Origin: Candidatus Gribaldobacteria bacterium
GTDB lineage: Bacteria; Patescibacteriota; Minisyncoccia; Minisyncoccales; CG1-02-41-26
DNA: 7,651 nucleotides
NCBI GenBank assembly: GCA_026396775.1
Contig: JAPLWD010000065.1
Span: 1-7,651 of the forward strand
Direction: 5' to 3'
In this document: piece by piece, positions 1 through 5,537 of the stretch
How the letters are laid out: each line of letters starts with the position of its first letter
Position numbering within the stretch: position 1 is the first letter of the stretch
Notes under the pieces: generated by a model
The model's input: the letters and a program-made list of their open reading frames with translations, nothing else
Database searches by the model: none
Told to the model about the DNA's origin: nothing
Translations under genes and position numbers: made by a program

Positions 1-2
1 TA

Positions 3-461
3 AAAATAATTTTACAAATTGTGCTGGTGGTTGGAGTGGTGTCAGTTGGGATTTATTTTTACAATTCCAATAAGGTTAGCTTGCCTAAATCTCAATTAAG
101 CAATGAAACCCCTCGCGATTTTTCAGCTAGTGATTTGTTGCCAGCCGTTGAGAGTAACGCTATTTTGTGGATTGCTTTTGATGCTGAAAATAAAGCTTAC
201 TTTGAAGATCAAGTTCAAGCGAAGATGACGGTTTTTGATTTATTAAAGCAAGGAGCGGAAAAATTAAAAATTGATTTAGCGACTAAAGATTACGGTGAAA
301 TGGGGATTTTAATTGAAAAAATAGGTGATTTAAAAAACGGCGATAACGGAAAATCTTGGATTTATTACCTTAACGGCAAAATGGCCGAAGTTTCAGCTAG
401 CAAGCAAGAGATAAAAGCTACTGATACGGTTGAATTCAAATTTGAAGAGTCAAAATTTTAA
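3..461 (+). CDS. DUF4430 domain protein, membrane-anchored or secreted (5' partial)
   Basis: The frame is open from base 3 to the TAA at 459-461, so the true start is probably just left of the window. A GTG at 21 could serve as a start, but it has no Shine-Dalgarno and would cut off Lys-Ile-Ile-Leu-Gln-Ile, which belongs to the same hydrophobic segment. Seen: an N-terminal hydrophobic helix of about 17 residues (signal anchor or signal peptide), a polar linker rich in Ser, Pro and Asn, then a compact domain of about 100 residues beginning 'ILWIAFDAE'. That domain contains 'MTVFDLLKQGAEK', 'KSWIYYLNGK' and 'ATDTVEFKFE', the pattern of DUF4430, a fold related to the C-terminal ligand-binding domain of transcobalamin and intrinsic factor. 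I see no lipobox or LPXTG motif. The next gene starts 2 bases after the stop, so the two are probably co-expressed. The inferred role is capture of a small ligand outside the membrane; the ligand is unknown. Confidence 0.78.
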   Translation, partial: KIILQIVLVVGVVSVGIYFYNSNKVSLPKSQLSNETPRDFSASDLLPAVESNAILWIAFDAENKAYFEDQVQAKMTVFDLLKQGAEKLKIDLATKDYGEMGILIEKIGDLKNGDNGKSWIYYLNGKMAEVSASKQEIKATDTVEFKFEESKF

Positions 462-463
462 TT

Positions 464-1042
464 ATGAAATTGGAAAGGGTTAACTTAATTGAGATAGGGG
501 TGGCTTTATTATTTATAGCGGTAGGTATTTTATTTAGATTAGTTCCTCATCCAGCTAACTTTGCTCCCATTGCGGCTTTGGCTTTATTTAGCGGAGCTAG
601 ATTACCTAAATATTTGGCTTTTGCTGTGCCCCTAGTAGCTATGCTGGTTTCGGATATTTTTTTGGGTTTTTATGAATGGCCGATTGCTTTAGCCGTTTAT
701 GGTAGTTTTTTCTTTTGTATTTTTTTGGGTAGCTTGTTAAAGAAAAAGCCAAAATGGACTTTTACGGTTGGCTATTCCTTAATTGGGTCTTTAGTTTTTT
801 TTATAACGACTAACTTGGCTGTGTGGATTTTTTCTCACTGGTATCCAAAAACTTTGGTGGGTTTGGGGCGATGTTTCTTTTTGGCTTTACCCTTTTTTAA
901 AAATACTCTGTTGGGTGATTTATTTTTTGTAGGTTTATTTTTTGGTTTATACGAACTAATCAATAGTTTGGTTAAAACCCCCCTGTCATTGCGAGTGACT
1001 AAAAGGACAGGGGCAATCTCGGACAACGAGGTTCTTCGTTAA
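464..1042 (+). CDS. DUF6580-family integral membrane protein (putative small-molecule transporter component)
   Basis: This 192-residue protein is very hydrophobic, with about five membrane segments. The signature 'RLVPHPANFAPIAALALFSG' (residues 25-44), Asp64 in 'SDIFLG', 'TTNLAVW' (115-121) and 'ALPFFKNTLLGD' (141-152) match the DUF6580 family, whose overall shape recalls substrate-binding subunits of ECF transporters. No ATPase or coupling subunit is in the window. The ATG lies 2 bases after the stop of the DUF4430 gene and has no clear Shine-Dalgarno, so it may rely on translational coupling. Odd feature: the last 21 or so residues (about 172-192, 'TPLSLRVTKRTG...') and the stop codon are encoded by a truncated palindromic repeat. 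They are polar and basic, unlike the rest of the protein, and are probably not part of the ancestral domain. The family call is fairly secure; the substrate is unknown. Confidence 0.75.
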   Translation: MKLERVNLIEIGVALLFIAVGILFRLVPHPANFAPIAALALFSGARLPKYLAFAVPLVAMLVSDIFLGFYEWPIALAVYGSFFFCIFLGSLLKKKPKWTFTVGYSLIGSLVFFITTNLAVWIFSHWYPKTLVGLGRCFFLALPFFKNTLLGDLFFVGLFFGLYELINSLVKTPLSLRVTKRTGAISDNEVLR

Positions 1043-1050
1043 TCGCTCAA
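978..1050 (+). repeat. Truncated copy of the TGTCATTGCGAG palindromic repeat
   Basis: The left end (TGTCATTGCGAG at 984-995, preceded by a run of C) and 'GGCAATCTCG' (1012-1021) match the left half of the full copy at 3620-3724. The right half is diverged, and the terminal 'GCAATGACA' is missing. It overlaps the 3' end of the DUF6580 gene. The 'AAGGA' at 1049-1053, at its right edge, is the only Shine-Dalgarno-like sequence before the radical SAM gene, 12 bases upstream of that ATG. Confidence 0.8.
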
Positions 1051-1065
1051 GGAAACACAAATGTT

Positions 1066-1788
1066 ATGCAACTTGCTGGTCTTCAAAAATTTACTTTAGT
1101 AGAAGGTTTACCACAGCCAGCTTGCGTGGTTTTTTCTGCTGGTTGTAATTATCAATGCCCTTGGTGCAACCATACTAATCGTTTGGATTCTGTAAAATCC
1201 AAATTAAGCGAAAAATATTTTTGGCAATTTCTACAACAACAGCAAGGTAAATTAAAAACTTGTGTGGTGAGTGGGGGCGAACCAACTATTCAAGAGGACT
1301 TGCCTCGATTTTTACAAAAGATTAAGAAGCTGGGTTATCGAGTTAGATTAGATACCAATGGCTCAAACCCAGATCTTTTGGCGAGCTTGATTAAAGATAA
1401 TTTAGTGGATCTAGTTTCTTTAGATATTAAATCACCCAAGGGAAAGTATGGTTATCTAATTGGTTTTGCTGAAGAATCAATGCATTATTTATTAGAGAAA
1501 ATCAATCAAAGCCTAATGCTTTTAAAAAACAGCCGGCTTAATTACGAAATTAAAACAACCATTGGCACTTTTTTAACCCCTCAAGATGTCTGGCAGATAG
1601 TACATTGGATTAGGCCGGCTAAAAAGTATGTTTTGGTTAATTTTAGATCTCAAGGGATTTCCCAAAACAGTTTTCAGATTTTTGAACCATATAGTGACGA
1701 AAAATTAGTTAGCTTAAAAGAAAAAATTGCTCCCTTTTTTGATACTTGCGAGATTAGAGAAAGTATGTTCGTTCCTCATAATTTTTAA
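1066..1788 (+). CDS. nrdG: Anaerobic ribonucleoside-triphosphate reductase activating protein, NrdG2-type radical SAM
   Basis: The 240-residue protein has the radical SAM cluster motif CxxxCxxC at Cys27, Cys31 and Cys34 ('CNYQCPWC'), which binds a [4Fe-4S] cluster and S-adenosylmethionine. It is followed by 'SGGEPT' (69-74, SAM binding), 'LDTNGS' (95-100) and 'SLDIKSP' (118-124). The opening 'MQLAGLQKFTLVEG' and the length of about 230-240 residues fit the NrdG2 / archaeal-type activase family, which forms the glycyl radical on class III ribonucleotide reductase in the cytoplasm. Some related proteins act on other glycyl-radical enzymes, so the substrate is inferred. The family's usual Cys-His-Asn after the third cysteine is Cys-Asn-His here. 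No reductase gene is in the window. A weak 'AAGGA' lies 12 bases before the ATG. The stop codon shares one base with the comEC start (TAATG), implying translational coupling. Confidence 0.8.
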   Translation: MQLAGLQKFTLVEGLPQPACVVFSAGCNYQCPWCNHTNRLDSVKSKLSEKYFWQFLQQQQGKLKTCVVSGGEPTIQEDLPRFLQKIKKLGYRVRLDTNGSNPDLLASLIKDNLVDLVSLDIKSPKGKYGYLIGFAEESMHYLLEKINQSLMLLKNSRLNYEIKTTIGTFLTPQDVWQIVHWIRPAKKYVLVNFRSQGISQNSFQIFEPYSDEKLVSLKEKIAPFFDTCEIRESMFVPHNF

Positions 1789-2960
1789 TGACACCCTCTA
1801 AAATCTTATTTTATTTATCCTGTGCTTTTATTTTTGGAGTCTTTGTGGCTTCTTTGGTTTCTTTTCCGAACTGGCTCATCTATGAGCTTTTTTTATTGAG
1901 TTTTTTGTATTTGATAATTTTTTATCGCCAAAAATTAATTATTGTTTTTAGTTTAGGCTTAATTTGTTTGGGCTTGGGAGCTTTGAGAACTAATCAAGTT
2001 AATACTCGGGTAATGAGTTTGTCAGTTCAAAATAACTCAAGCAATCAGGTTAGTTTGTGGCGAGAAAAGCTAGCTAGTGGAATTAACCAAAATTTGGCTC
2101 CACCGTATTCAGTTATTTTGGAGGGTATTGTCTTGGGTGGACAAAAAGGGATTAGCTTTGAGTGGAAACAAAAATTAAACATTACAGGTACTCGCCATAT
2201 TACGGCGGTTTCTGGGATGAACATTGTTATTTTAGCTCAAATGCTAGTTATTTTAGGCTTATTTTTAGGGCTGTGGCGACAGCAAGCTCTTTTTTTAGCT
2301 TTAATTTTAATTTGGTTTTATATCATTTTTATTGGTTTCCCTGCTTCAGCTTTACGAGCAGGCATAATGGCCTCTTTACTGTTAATAGCCCAAATTTTAG
2401 GCCGGCAAAATCTGGCTCAAAGAACTATTATTTTGGCTGCGGCTGTAATGTTGGTATTTAGCCCACTGGCTTTAAAGAGTGATTGGGGCTTTCAGCTTTC
2501 TTTTTTAGCCACTTTAGGACTGCTTTATTTAGCGCCAACCTTAATAGCTTGGCTAGATCGGGTAAGCTTTTTTAAAAAGCTAGGTTTAAGCGAGGCTACC
2601 GGCACAACTTTAGCGGCTCAAGCCTTTACGGCTCCGCTTTTAATTTACAACACTGGTAATTTATCTTTGGTGGCACCACTGGCTAATGTTTTAATAGCCC
2701 CAATTATAACCTTAACGATGGTTTTGGGGTTTGCTTTGGTTTTAACCCATCTAGTCAGCCCAGTTTTGGGCTGGGCTATAGCTTGGCCTTGTCAATTTCT
2801 AATGGGTTACCTGGTTAGCGTCATTGATGTTTGTTCAAAAATCCCTTTAGCTAGTTTAAGGTTCCATTTCACTGGGATTTTAGTTTTGGTTTGTTATTTG
2901 GGCTTAGCTTTTTGGGCTTGGAAAATTAAGCAAGCCAGCCAATTTCCTTTTCGGGCTTGA
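1788..2960 (+). CDS. comEC: ComEC/Rec2-family DNA uptake channel, reduced form (competence domain only)
   Basis: This is a 390-residue polytopic membrane protein with the ComEC competence domain. Seen: 'GTRHITAVSGMN' (134-145, the GxxHxxAVSGxN signature), 'ASALRAGIMA' (186-195), 'DWGFQLSFLATLGLLY' (232-247), and 'FTAPLLIYNTGNLS...PLANVL' (280-302). In the known system ComEC carries single-stranded DNA across the cytoplasmic membrane during transformation. Full ComEC proteins are about 700-800 residues, with an N-terminal OB-fold region and a C-terminal metallo-beta-lactamase-like nuclease domain. Here the first membrane segments (about 8-65) run almost directly into the helix before the competence domain, leaving little room for an OB fold, and the protein ends after the last membrane helix (about 362-380) with no hydrolase domain. 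No frameshift remnant of the missing domain follows. It begins on the last base of the nrdG stop and ends in TGA. Confidence 0.9.
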   Translation: MTPSKILFYLSCAFIFGVFVASLVSFPNWLIYELFLLSFLYLIIFYRQKLIIVFSLGLICLGLGALRTNQVNTRVMSLSVQNNSSNQVSLWREKLASGINQNLAPPYSVILEGIVLGGQKGISFEWKQKLNITGTRHITAVSGMNIVILAQMLVILGLFLGLWRQQALFLALILIWFYIIFIGFPASALRAGIMASLLLIAQILGRQNLAQRTIILAAAVMLVFSPLALKSDWGFQLSFLATLGLLYLAPTLIAWLDRVSFFKKLGLSEATGTTLAAQAFTAPLLIYNTGNLSLVAPLANVLIAPIITLTMVLGFALVLTHLVSPVLGWAIAWPCQFLMGYLVSVIDVCSKIPLASLRFHFTGILVLVCYLGLAFWAWKIKQASQFPFRA

Positions 2961-2996
2961 AGTGAGGTAGTTTTTAATGATAAAATTGGTTATCTT

Positions 2997-3166
2997 AAAT
3001 TACGAAAGGCAAGTCGGCGAGGAAAGTTATTTTTGTGAACCGCCCAAAAGCCCCAGCGGGCTTTTAGGCTAAACTCTCACCCTGTTGCCCCTCGAGTACT
3101 CGGGGACCATGCCAACAGGGTTCGAATGTTCACCAAAATAACTTTCCTCGCCCCATTTCGTAATTT
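2997..3166 (+). ncRNA. Long imperfect inverted repeat, candidate structured RNA or mobile palindromic element
   Basis: Between comEC and the lipid kinase gene, 2997-3007 is the perfect reverse complement of 3156-3166 (11 bp), and 3016-3040 pairs with 3128-3152 in 24 of 25 positions (the only mismatch is 3034 with 3134). An asymmetric internal loop (3008-3015 against 3153-3155) separates the two stems. The long stem closes a junction carrying two hairpins: 3042-3053 with 3058-3069 (11 bp, one mismatch, loop CAGC), and 3080-3087 with 3113-3120 (8 perfect bp), the latter enclosing CCCC/GGGG at 3088-3091 and 3102-3105. A T-loop-like 'GGGTTCGAATG' lies at 3118-3128. I see no open frame and no match to 6S, SRP, tmRNA or RNase P signatures. 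It could be a non-coding RNA, a leader of the following gene, or a small mobile palindrome. The strand is undetermined; + is assumed from the neighbours. The pairing is certain, the nature is not. Confidence 0.55.
3042..3069 (+). terminator. Terminator-like hairpin at the tip of the long inverted repeat
   Basis: A GC-rich stem has AAAAGCCC (3046-3053) pairing with GGGCTTTT (3058-3065) around a CAGC loop, extended by GCC/GGC at the base. The shape is that of a bidirectional intrinsic terminator downstream of comEC, 82 bases after its stop. Only four T follow the stem before AGGC, so termination may be weak. It may equally be just one arm of the larger fold. Confidence 0.4.
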
Positions 3167-3190
3167 TAGGAAAGTTAAATAATTATATTT

Positions 3191-3556
3191 ATGATGAAAA
3201 GATTTTTTTCTTGGCAAAAGTTAAAAAATAGTTTTAGGTATGCTTTTGAGGGGTTAAGGGCTATTTTTTGGGAGGAGCAGAGTTTTCGGATTCAATTGGC
3301 AGTGGCTTTGATTTTGATTTTTTTAATGTTGATTGCCGATTGGTCGTATTTAATTAAGGCTATTTTAGTTTTGTCTATTTGTTTGGTTTTGTGTTTAGAG
3401 TTGATTAACTCGCAAATTGAAAGAACTTTAAACCTGTTGCATCCAGCTCAACACCCCGAAGTTAAAAAAATCAAAGATATAGCGGCTGCCGCCGTGTTTG
3501 TAGCTGTGGCAGGGTCAGCTGCTATTTTTTTAATTTTTTTCGTTACTAAATTTTAA
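3191..3556 (+). CDS. dgkA: DgkA-family membrane lipid kinase (diacylglycerol or undecaprenol kinase)
   Basis: The 121-residue length is normal for this family of small three-helix, homotrimeric membrane kinases, which phosphorylate diacylglycerol or, in Gram-positive-type enzymes, undecaprenol for cell-wall lipid recycling. Seen: an amphipathic N-terminus, Glu28 and Glu29 in 'WEEQSFRIQ', membrane segments at about 34-50, 55-75 and 99-118, and the catalytic stretch 'ELINSQIE' with Glu70, Asn73 and Glu77, followed by His88 and 'KIKD' (Lys95, Asp96). Compared with the usual 'E-x-x-N-T/S-A-I-E-x-x-V-D', residue 76 position context reads Gln75 instead of Ala and the Asp is Asn81; the later AAGAV reads AAAAV. 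The kinase residues are otherwise kept. Two ATGs are adjacent (3191 and 3194), and a GGAAAG 16 bases upstream is too far to be a good Shine-Dalgarno. The gene follows the long inverted repeat, so its expression may depend on that structure. Confidence 0.88.
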   Translation: MMKRFFSWQKLKNSFRYAFEGLRAIFWEEQSFRIQLAVALILIFLMLIADWSYLIKAILVLSICLVLCLELINSQIERTLNLLHPAQHPEVKKIKDIAAAAVFVAVAGSAAIFLIFFVTKF

Positions 3557-3590
3557 GTACCGCATTATATAGAAATAAAACGTTTTTTTG

Positions 3591-3618
3591 TGTCATTGCG
3601 AGGGTGGGCAATTACCCT
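3591..3618 (+). repeat. Left-end fragment of the TGTCATTGCGAG repeat
   Basis: TGTCATTGCGAG at 3591-3602 repeats the left end of the adjacent full copy (3624-3635) 33 bases upstream of it. A short AGGGT/ACCCT hairpin (3601-3605 with 3614-3618) follows. It looks like the remnant of an earlier, nested or tandem insertion. Confidence 0.6.
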
Positions 3619-3619
3619 C

Positions 3620-3724
3620 CCCCTGTCATTGCGAGCGACTGGAAGGAGCGTGGCAATCTCGTAGTCCCAAGAGATTGCTTCGGTGCTCGCCCTGCTGGGC
3701 GATCTCCTTGCAATGACAGTGGGG
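3620..3724 (+). repeat. Complete palindromic repeat (MITE/REP-like) between the lipid kinase and HtrA genes
   Basis: Terminal inverted repeats CTGTCATTGC (3623-3632) and GCAATGACAG (3710-3719) are perfect over 10 bp, flanked by CCC and GGGG. Inside, GCAATCTC (3653-3660) pairs with GAGATTGC (3671-3678), and GCCC/GGGC forms a further hairpin around TGCT (3689-3700). There is no transposase frame. This 'CATTGCGAGCGA...CAATGACA' type of small palindrome is known to be widespread in several bacterial groups, including Patescibacteria. Frames running through it are artefacts. With the fragment just upstream it fills most of the gap before htrA. Confidence 0.85.
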
Positions 3725-3751
3725 TGTATTTTGTAATTTAAAATCAAAATT

Positions 3752-5140
3752 ATGTTTCAAAAATTTAAAGATATTTTAAAACGAGATATTTTTCCTAAAG
3801 CTTCTCAAGTAGAGAAACCTCCTGTGGAAACTTCTAAAATTAGTATTCCAAGAAAGTTTGGTATTTTAGTGGTGATTGTTTTGTTGGGTTTCGGATTTTG
3901 GGCGGGGAGTTATTATGGGCTAGAAGTTGGTTCAAAAATAAAGGGAGAAGCTCTAAACACATATAATCAGGTTGTTAGGGGATTGCCTTGGTTAAATTTA
4001 AAATCAATTGAGAATAATAAAATTCAAAAATTAATTGATGAATCCCAACTAAGGCTACCCACTGGTCTTTATCAGCCCATTACCACCCAAGAGGAAGCCG
4101 TGATGAATGTTGTAAAAACAGCATCACCCTCGGTGGTGAGTGTGGTAATTACTAAAGATGTGGCAGTGAATGGAGGATTGCAAATTATTCCTTTTGGCGA
4201 AAATGGTTTCCCGCTAGATTTTAATTTACCAGCTCCTAAGAGTGGAACAACTCAAAAACAAAAAGTGGGTGGTGGCACTGGGTTTATTGTTTCCATTGAT
4301 GGTTTATTCATCACCAATCGCCACGTGGTGGATGATGCCAAGGCTTTTTATAGCCTGATAACTAACGAGGGCAAAGAATATAATTTTAAGGTTTTAGATA
4401 AAGATCCTTTACAGGATTTAGCTATTTGCCAAATCACCAAAAAAAATCCGCAAGAAAAGTTTCCAATTTTAAAATTAGGTGATTCTGACACAGTGCAAAT
4501 TGGGCAAACCGTAGTAGCCATTGGCAATGCCTTGGGTCAATTTAGTAATTCGGTGTCGGTGGGGATTGTTTCGGGCTTGGGGCGAACAATCACGGCTGGC
4601 GATGGAGCCGGAATGAGTGAAAATTTAGAAGATATTCTTCAAACCGATGCTGCGATTAACCGAGGAAATTCCGGAGGGCCTTTGTTAAATTTAAAAGGTG
4701 AAGTGATTGGAATAAATTCAGCTGTGGCTTCGGATGCTCAAGGCATTGGCTTTGCCATTTTAGTTAATAAAGCTAAAAGAGACATTCAATCTTTAGAAAA
4801 ATATCAAAAAATTGTTTATCCCTTTTTGGGAGTGAGGTATATTTTAATCAATGCAGATTTAAAACAGCAAGAAAAATTAAGCGTAGATGAGGGCGCCTAT
4901 ATTGCCAAGGGCAAGCAAGCGGGGGAAGTGGCGGTGGTGCCTGGTTCGGCCGCCGATAAAGCGGGCTTAAAGGCAAGAGACATTGTGGTGATGGCTGATG
5001 GTCAAAAAATAACCCAGCAAAATTCTTTAGCTAAGATTATCCAAGTTAAAAACCCAGGTGATAAAGTTATCTTTAAAATATTGCGAGGTAAAAATGAAAT
5101 AACCGTTGAGGTAACCCTAGGCGAAAAAACCAGCGACTAG
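3752..5140 (+). CDS. htrA: HtrA/DegP-like serine protease, membrane-anchored, single PDZ domain
   Basis: The 462-residue protein has a cytoplasmic tail of about 35 residues, one membrane helix (about 36-56), a linker, a trypsin-like domain (about 115-345) and one PDZ domain (about 355-458). The catalytic triad is visible: His191 in 'TNRHVVDDA', Asp222 in 'DPLQDLAI' and Ser307 in 'RGNSGGPL'. The substrate-specificity segment 'GIGFAI' (331-336) and 'LQTDAAINRGNSGG' are classic HtrA. Such proteases degrade or refold damaged proteins outside the cytoplasmic membrane, usually as trimers gated by the PDZ domain. A Gly/Pro/Gln-rich loop (about 138-172) sits between the first strand and the catalytic core, where HtrA proteins carry their regulatory LA loop. 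The architecture matches Gram-positive and CPR HtrA rather than periplasmic DegP, which has two PDZ domains. The ATG has no Shine-Dalgarno. A strong terminator follows 20 bases after the stop. Confidence 0.93.
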   Translation: MFQKFKDILKRDIFPKASQVEKPPVETSKISIPRKFGILVVIVLLGFGFWAGSYYGLEVGSKIKGEALNTYNQVVRGLPWLNLKSIENNKIQKLIDESQLRLPTGLYQPITTQEEAVMNVVKTASPSVVSVVITKDVAVNGGLQIIPFGENGFPLDFNLPAPKSGTTQKQKVGGGTGFIVSIDGLFITNRHVVDDAKAFYSLITNEGKEYNFKVLDKDPLQDLAICQITKKNPQEKFPILKLGDSDTVQIGQTVVAIGNALGQFSNSVSVGIVSGLGRTITAGDGAGMSENLEDILQTDAAINRGNSGGPLLNLKGEVIGINSAVASDAQGIGFAILVNKAKRDIQSLEKYQKIVYPFLGVRYILINADLKQQEKLSVDEGAYIAKGKQAGEVAVVPGSAADKAGLKARDIVVMADGQKITQQNSLAKIIQVKNPGDKVIFKILRGKNEITVEVTLGEKTSD

Positions 5141-5159
5141 TGGCTAAAAGTTTTTGTGG

Positions 5160-5198
5160 AGGCCTCTCTGTGACTACAGAGAGGCCTTTTAAATTTTT
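5160..5198 (+). terminator. Strong intrinsic terminator after htrA
   Basis: A perfect 11-bp stem (GGCCTCTCTGT at 5161-5171 with ACAGAGAGGCC at 5176-5186), extended by A5160-T5187, closes a GACT loop. It is followed by TTTTAAATTTTT. It begins 20 bases after the htrA stop and should end that transcript. Confidence 0.9.
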
Positions 5199-5206
5199 GT
5201 ACCCAC

Positions 5207-5328
5207 CTGTCATTGCGAGCGAGTCCGAGCCTGCGAGGGCGAACGTGGCAATCTTATAGTCTGAAATTGCTTCGTTCGCCCTTTGCCTCGCTGTAGCCTT
5301 TCAGGGCAGAGGCGGGTCGCAATGACAG
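5207..5328 (+). repeat. Complete palindromic repeat downstream of the htrA terminator
   Basis: The terminal inverted repeats CTGTCATTGCGA (5207-5218) and TCGCAATGACAG (5317-5328) are perfect over 12 bp. Internal arms AGGGCGAACG (5236-5245) with CGTTCGCCCT (5273-5282), and GCAAT (5248-5252) with ATTGC (5266-5270), form a nested hairpin. At 122 bp it is longer than the copy at 3620-3724, and the two differ between the arms. It lies wholly in intergenic DNA and contains no gene. Confidence 0.87.
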
Positions 5329-5473
5329 CATATATAACAAACAAAAATCCCGTAGTGAGTTTTGATTTTAGGTTTTATAAAAGCCTTGTCAAAAATTTGC
5401 TATGGGGTTGTTTTTTTATTGAAAGAGATTTAAAAATAAAGTAGTAATTTTTTAAAATGAGTTTTGGGATTGG
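5329..5473. other. AT-rich non-coding stretch with no confident feature
   Basis: With the terminator and repeat before it, this belongs to a gene-free stretch of nearly 400 bases (5141-5537). I see no RNA gene here. A possible promoter for the downstream small gene is TTGAAA at 5419-5424 with a poor TAGTAA at 5442-5447 (17-base spacing), too weak to call. An antisense frame crosses the area, but its sequence looks like a shadow of the repeat and of the downstream gene. Confidence 0.4.
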
Positions 5474-5513
5474 TTCGTCGCCCCGTTTGCTAACGGGGCC
5501 CCTCGCAATGACA
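5474..5513 (+). repeat. Right-half fragment of the palindromic repeat
   Basis: GCCCCGTT (5480-5487) pairs with AACGGGGC (5492-5499) around a TGCT loop, followed by the family's right end TCGCAATGACA (5503-5513). This matches the right half of the full copies (compare 3689-3718), and no left end is present. Its + strand frame would read 'SSPRLLTGPLAMTN', a typical false N-terminus created by this repeat. Confidence 0.75.
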
Positions 5514-5525
5514 AATTTTATGAGA

Positions 5526-5531
5526 GAGGTG
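5526..5531 (+). promoter_or_regulatory. Shine-Dalgarno sequence favouring a TTG start at 5538
   Basis: GAGGTG, six bases complementary to the 16S rRNA tail, ends 6 bases before TTG at 5538-5540. This is the clearest ribosome-binding site in the window, and it is what makes the TTG preferable to the upstream ATGs at 5520 and 5457. Confidence 0.5.
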
Positions 5532-5537
5532 TTTTTA

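Noticed and set aside
835..1026. Minus-strand open frame of 63 codons
   Set aside because: It lies antisense within the DUF6580 gene and the repeat fragment, is basic and low in complexity, and has no start signal.
2162..2461. Second + strand frame inside comEC
   Set aside because: It is an out-of-frame shadow of strongly conserved ComEC motifs, rich in Ser, Phe and Tyr with no domain pattern.
2958..3036. UGA recoding, because the comEC frame stays open for 25 codons past its TGA
   Set aside because: The extension is not ComEC-like and runs into the inverted repeat. No internal UGA interrupts any conserved domain in the window, so the standard bacterial code fits.
3016..3050. GAGGAAAGTT resembling the start of the RNase P RNA core
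   Set aside because: RNase P RNA needs about 350-400 bases and a conserved distal ACAGAAA-type element. The inverted repeat is only 170 bases and lacks it.
3113..3135. tRNA or tmRNA 3' end suggested by GTTCGAAT followed by TTCACC
   Set aside because: There is no T-stem around the loop, no matching acceptor strand, and no D or anticodon arm.
3565..3747. Minus-strand open frame of 60 codons
   Set aside because: It is produced almost entirely by the palindromic repeat. Its 'VIARRSPSR...EAIS' and 'PVARNDR' strings are the usual false translations of this repeat type.
978..5513. CRISPR array suggested by recurring TGTCATTGCGAG
   Set aside because: The copies are irregularly spaced, differ in length and carry terminal inverted repeats, as expected of a dispersed palindrome and not of a regularly spaced array.
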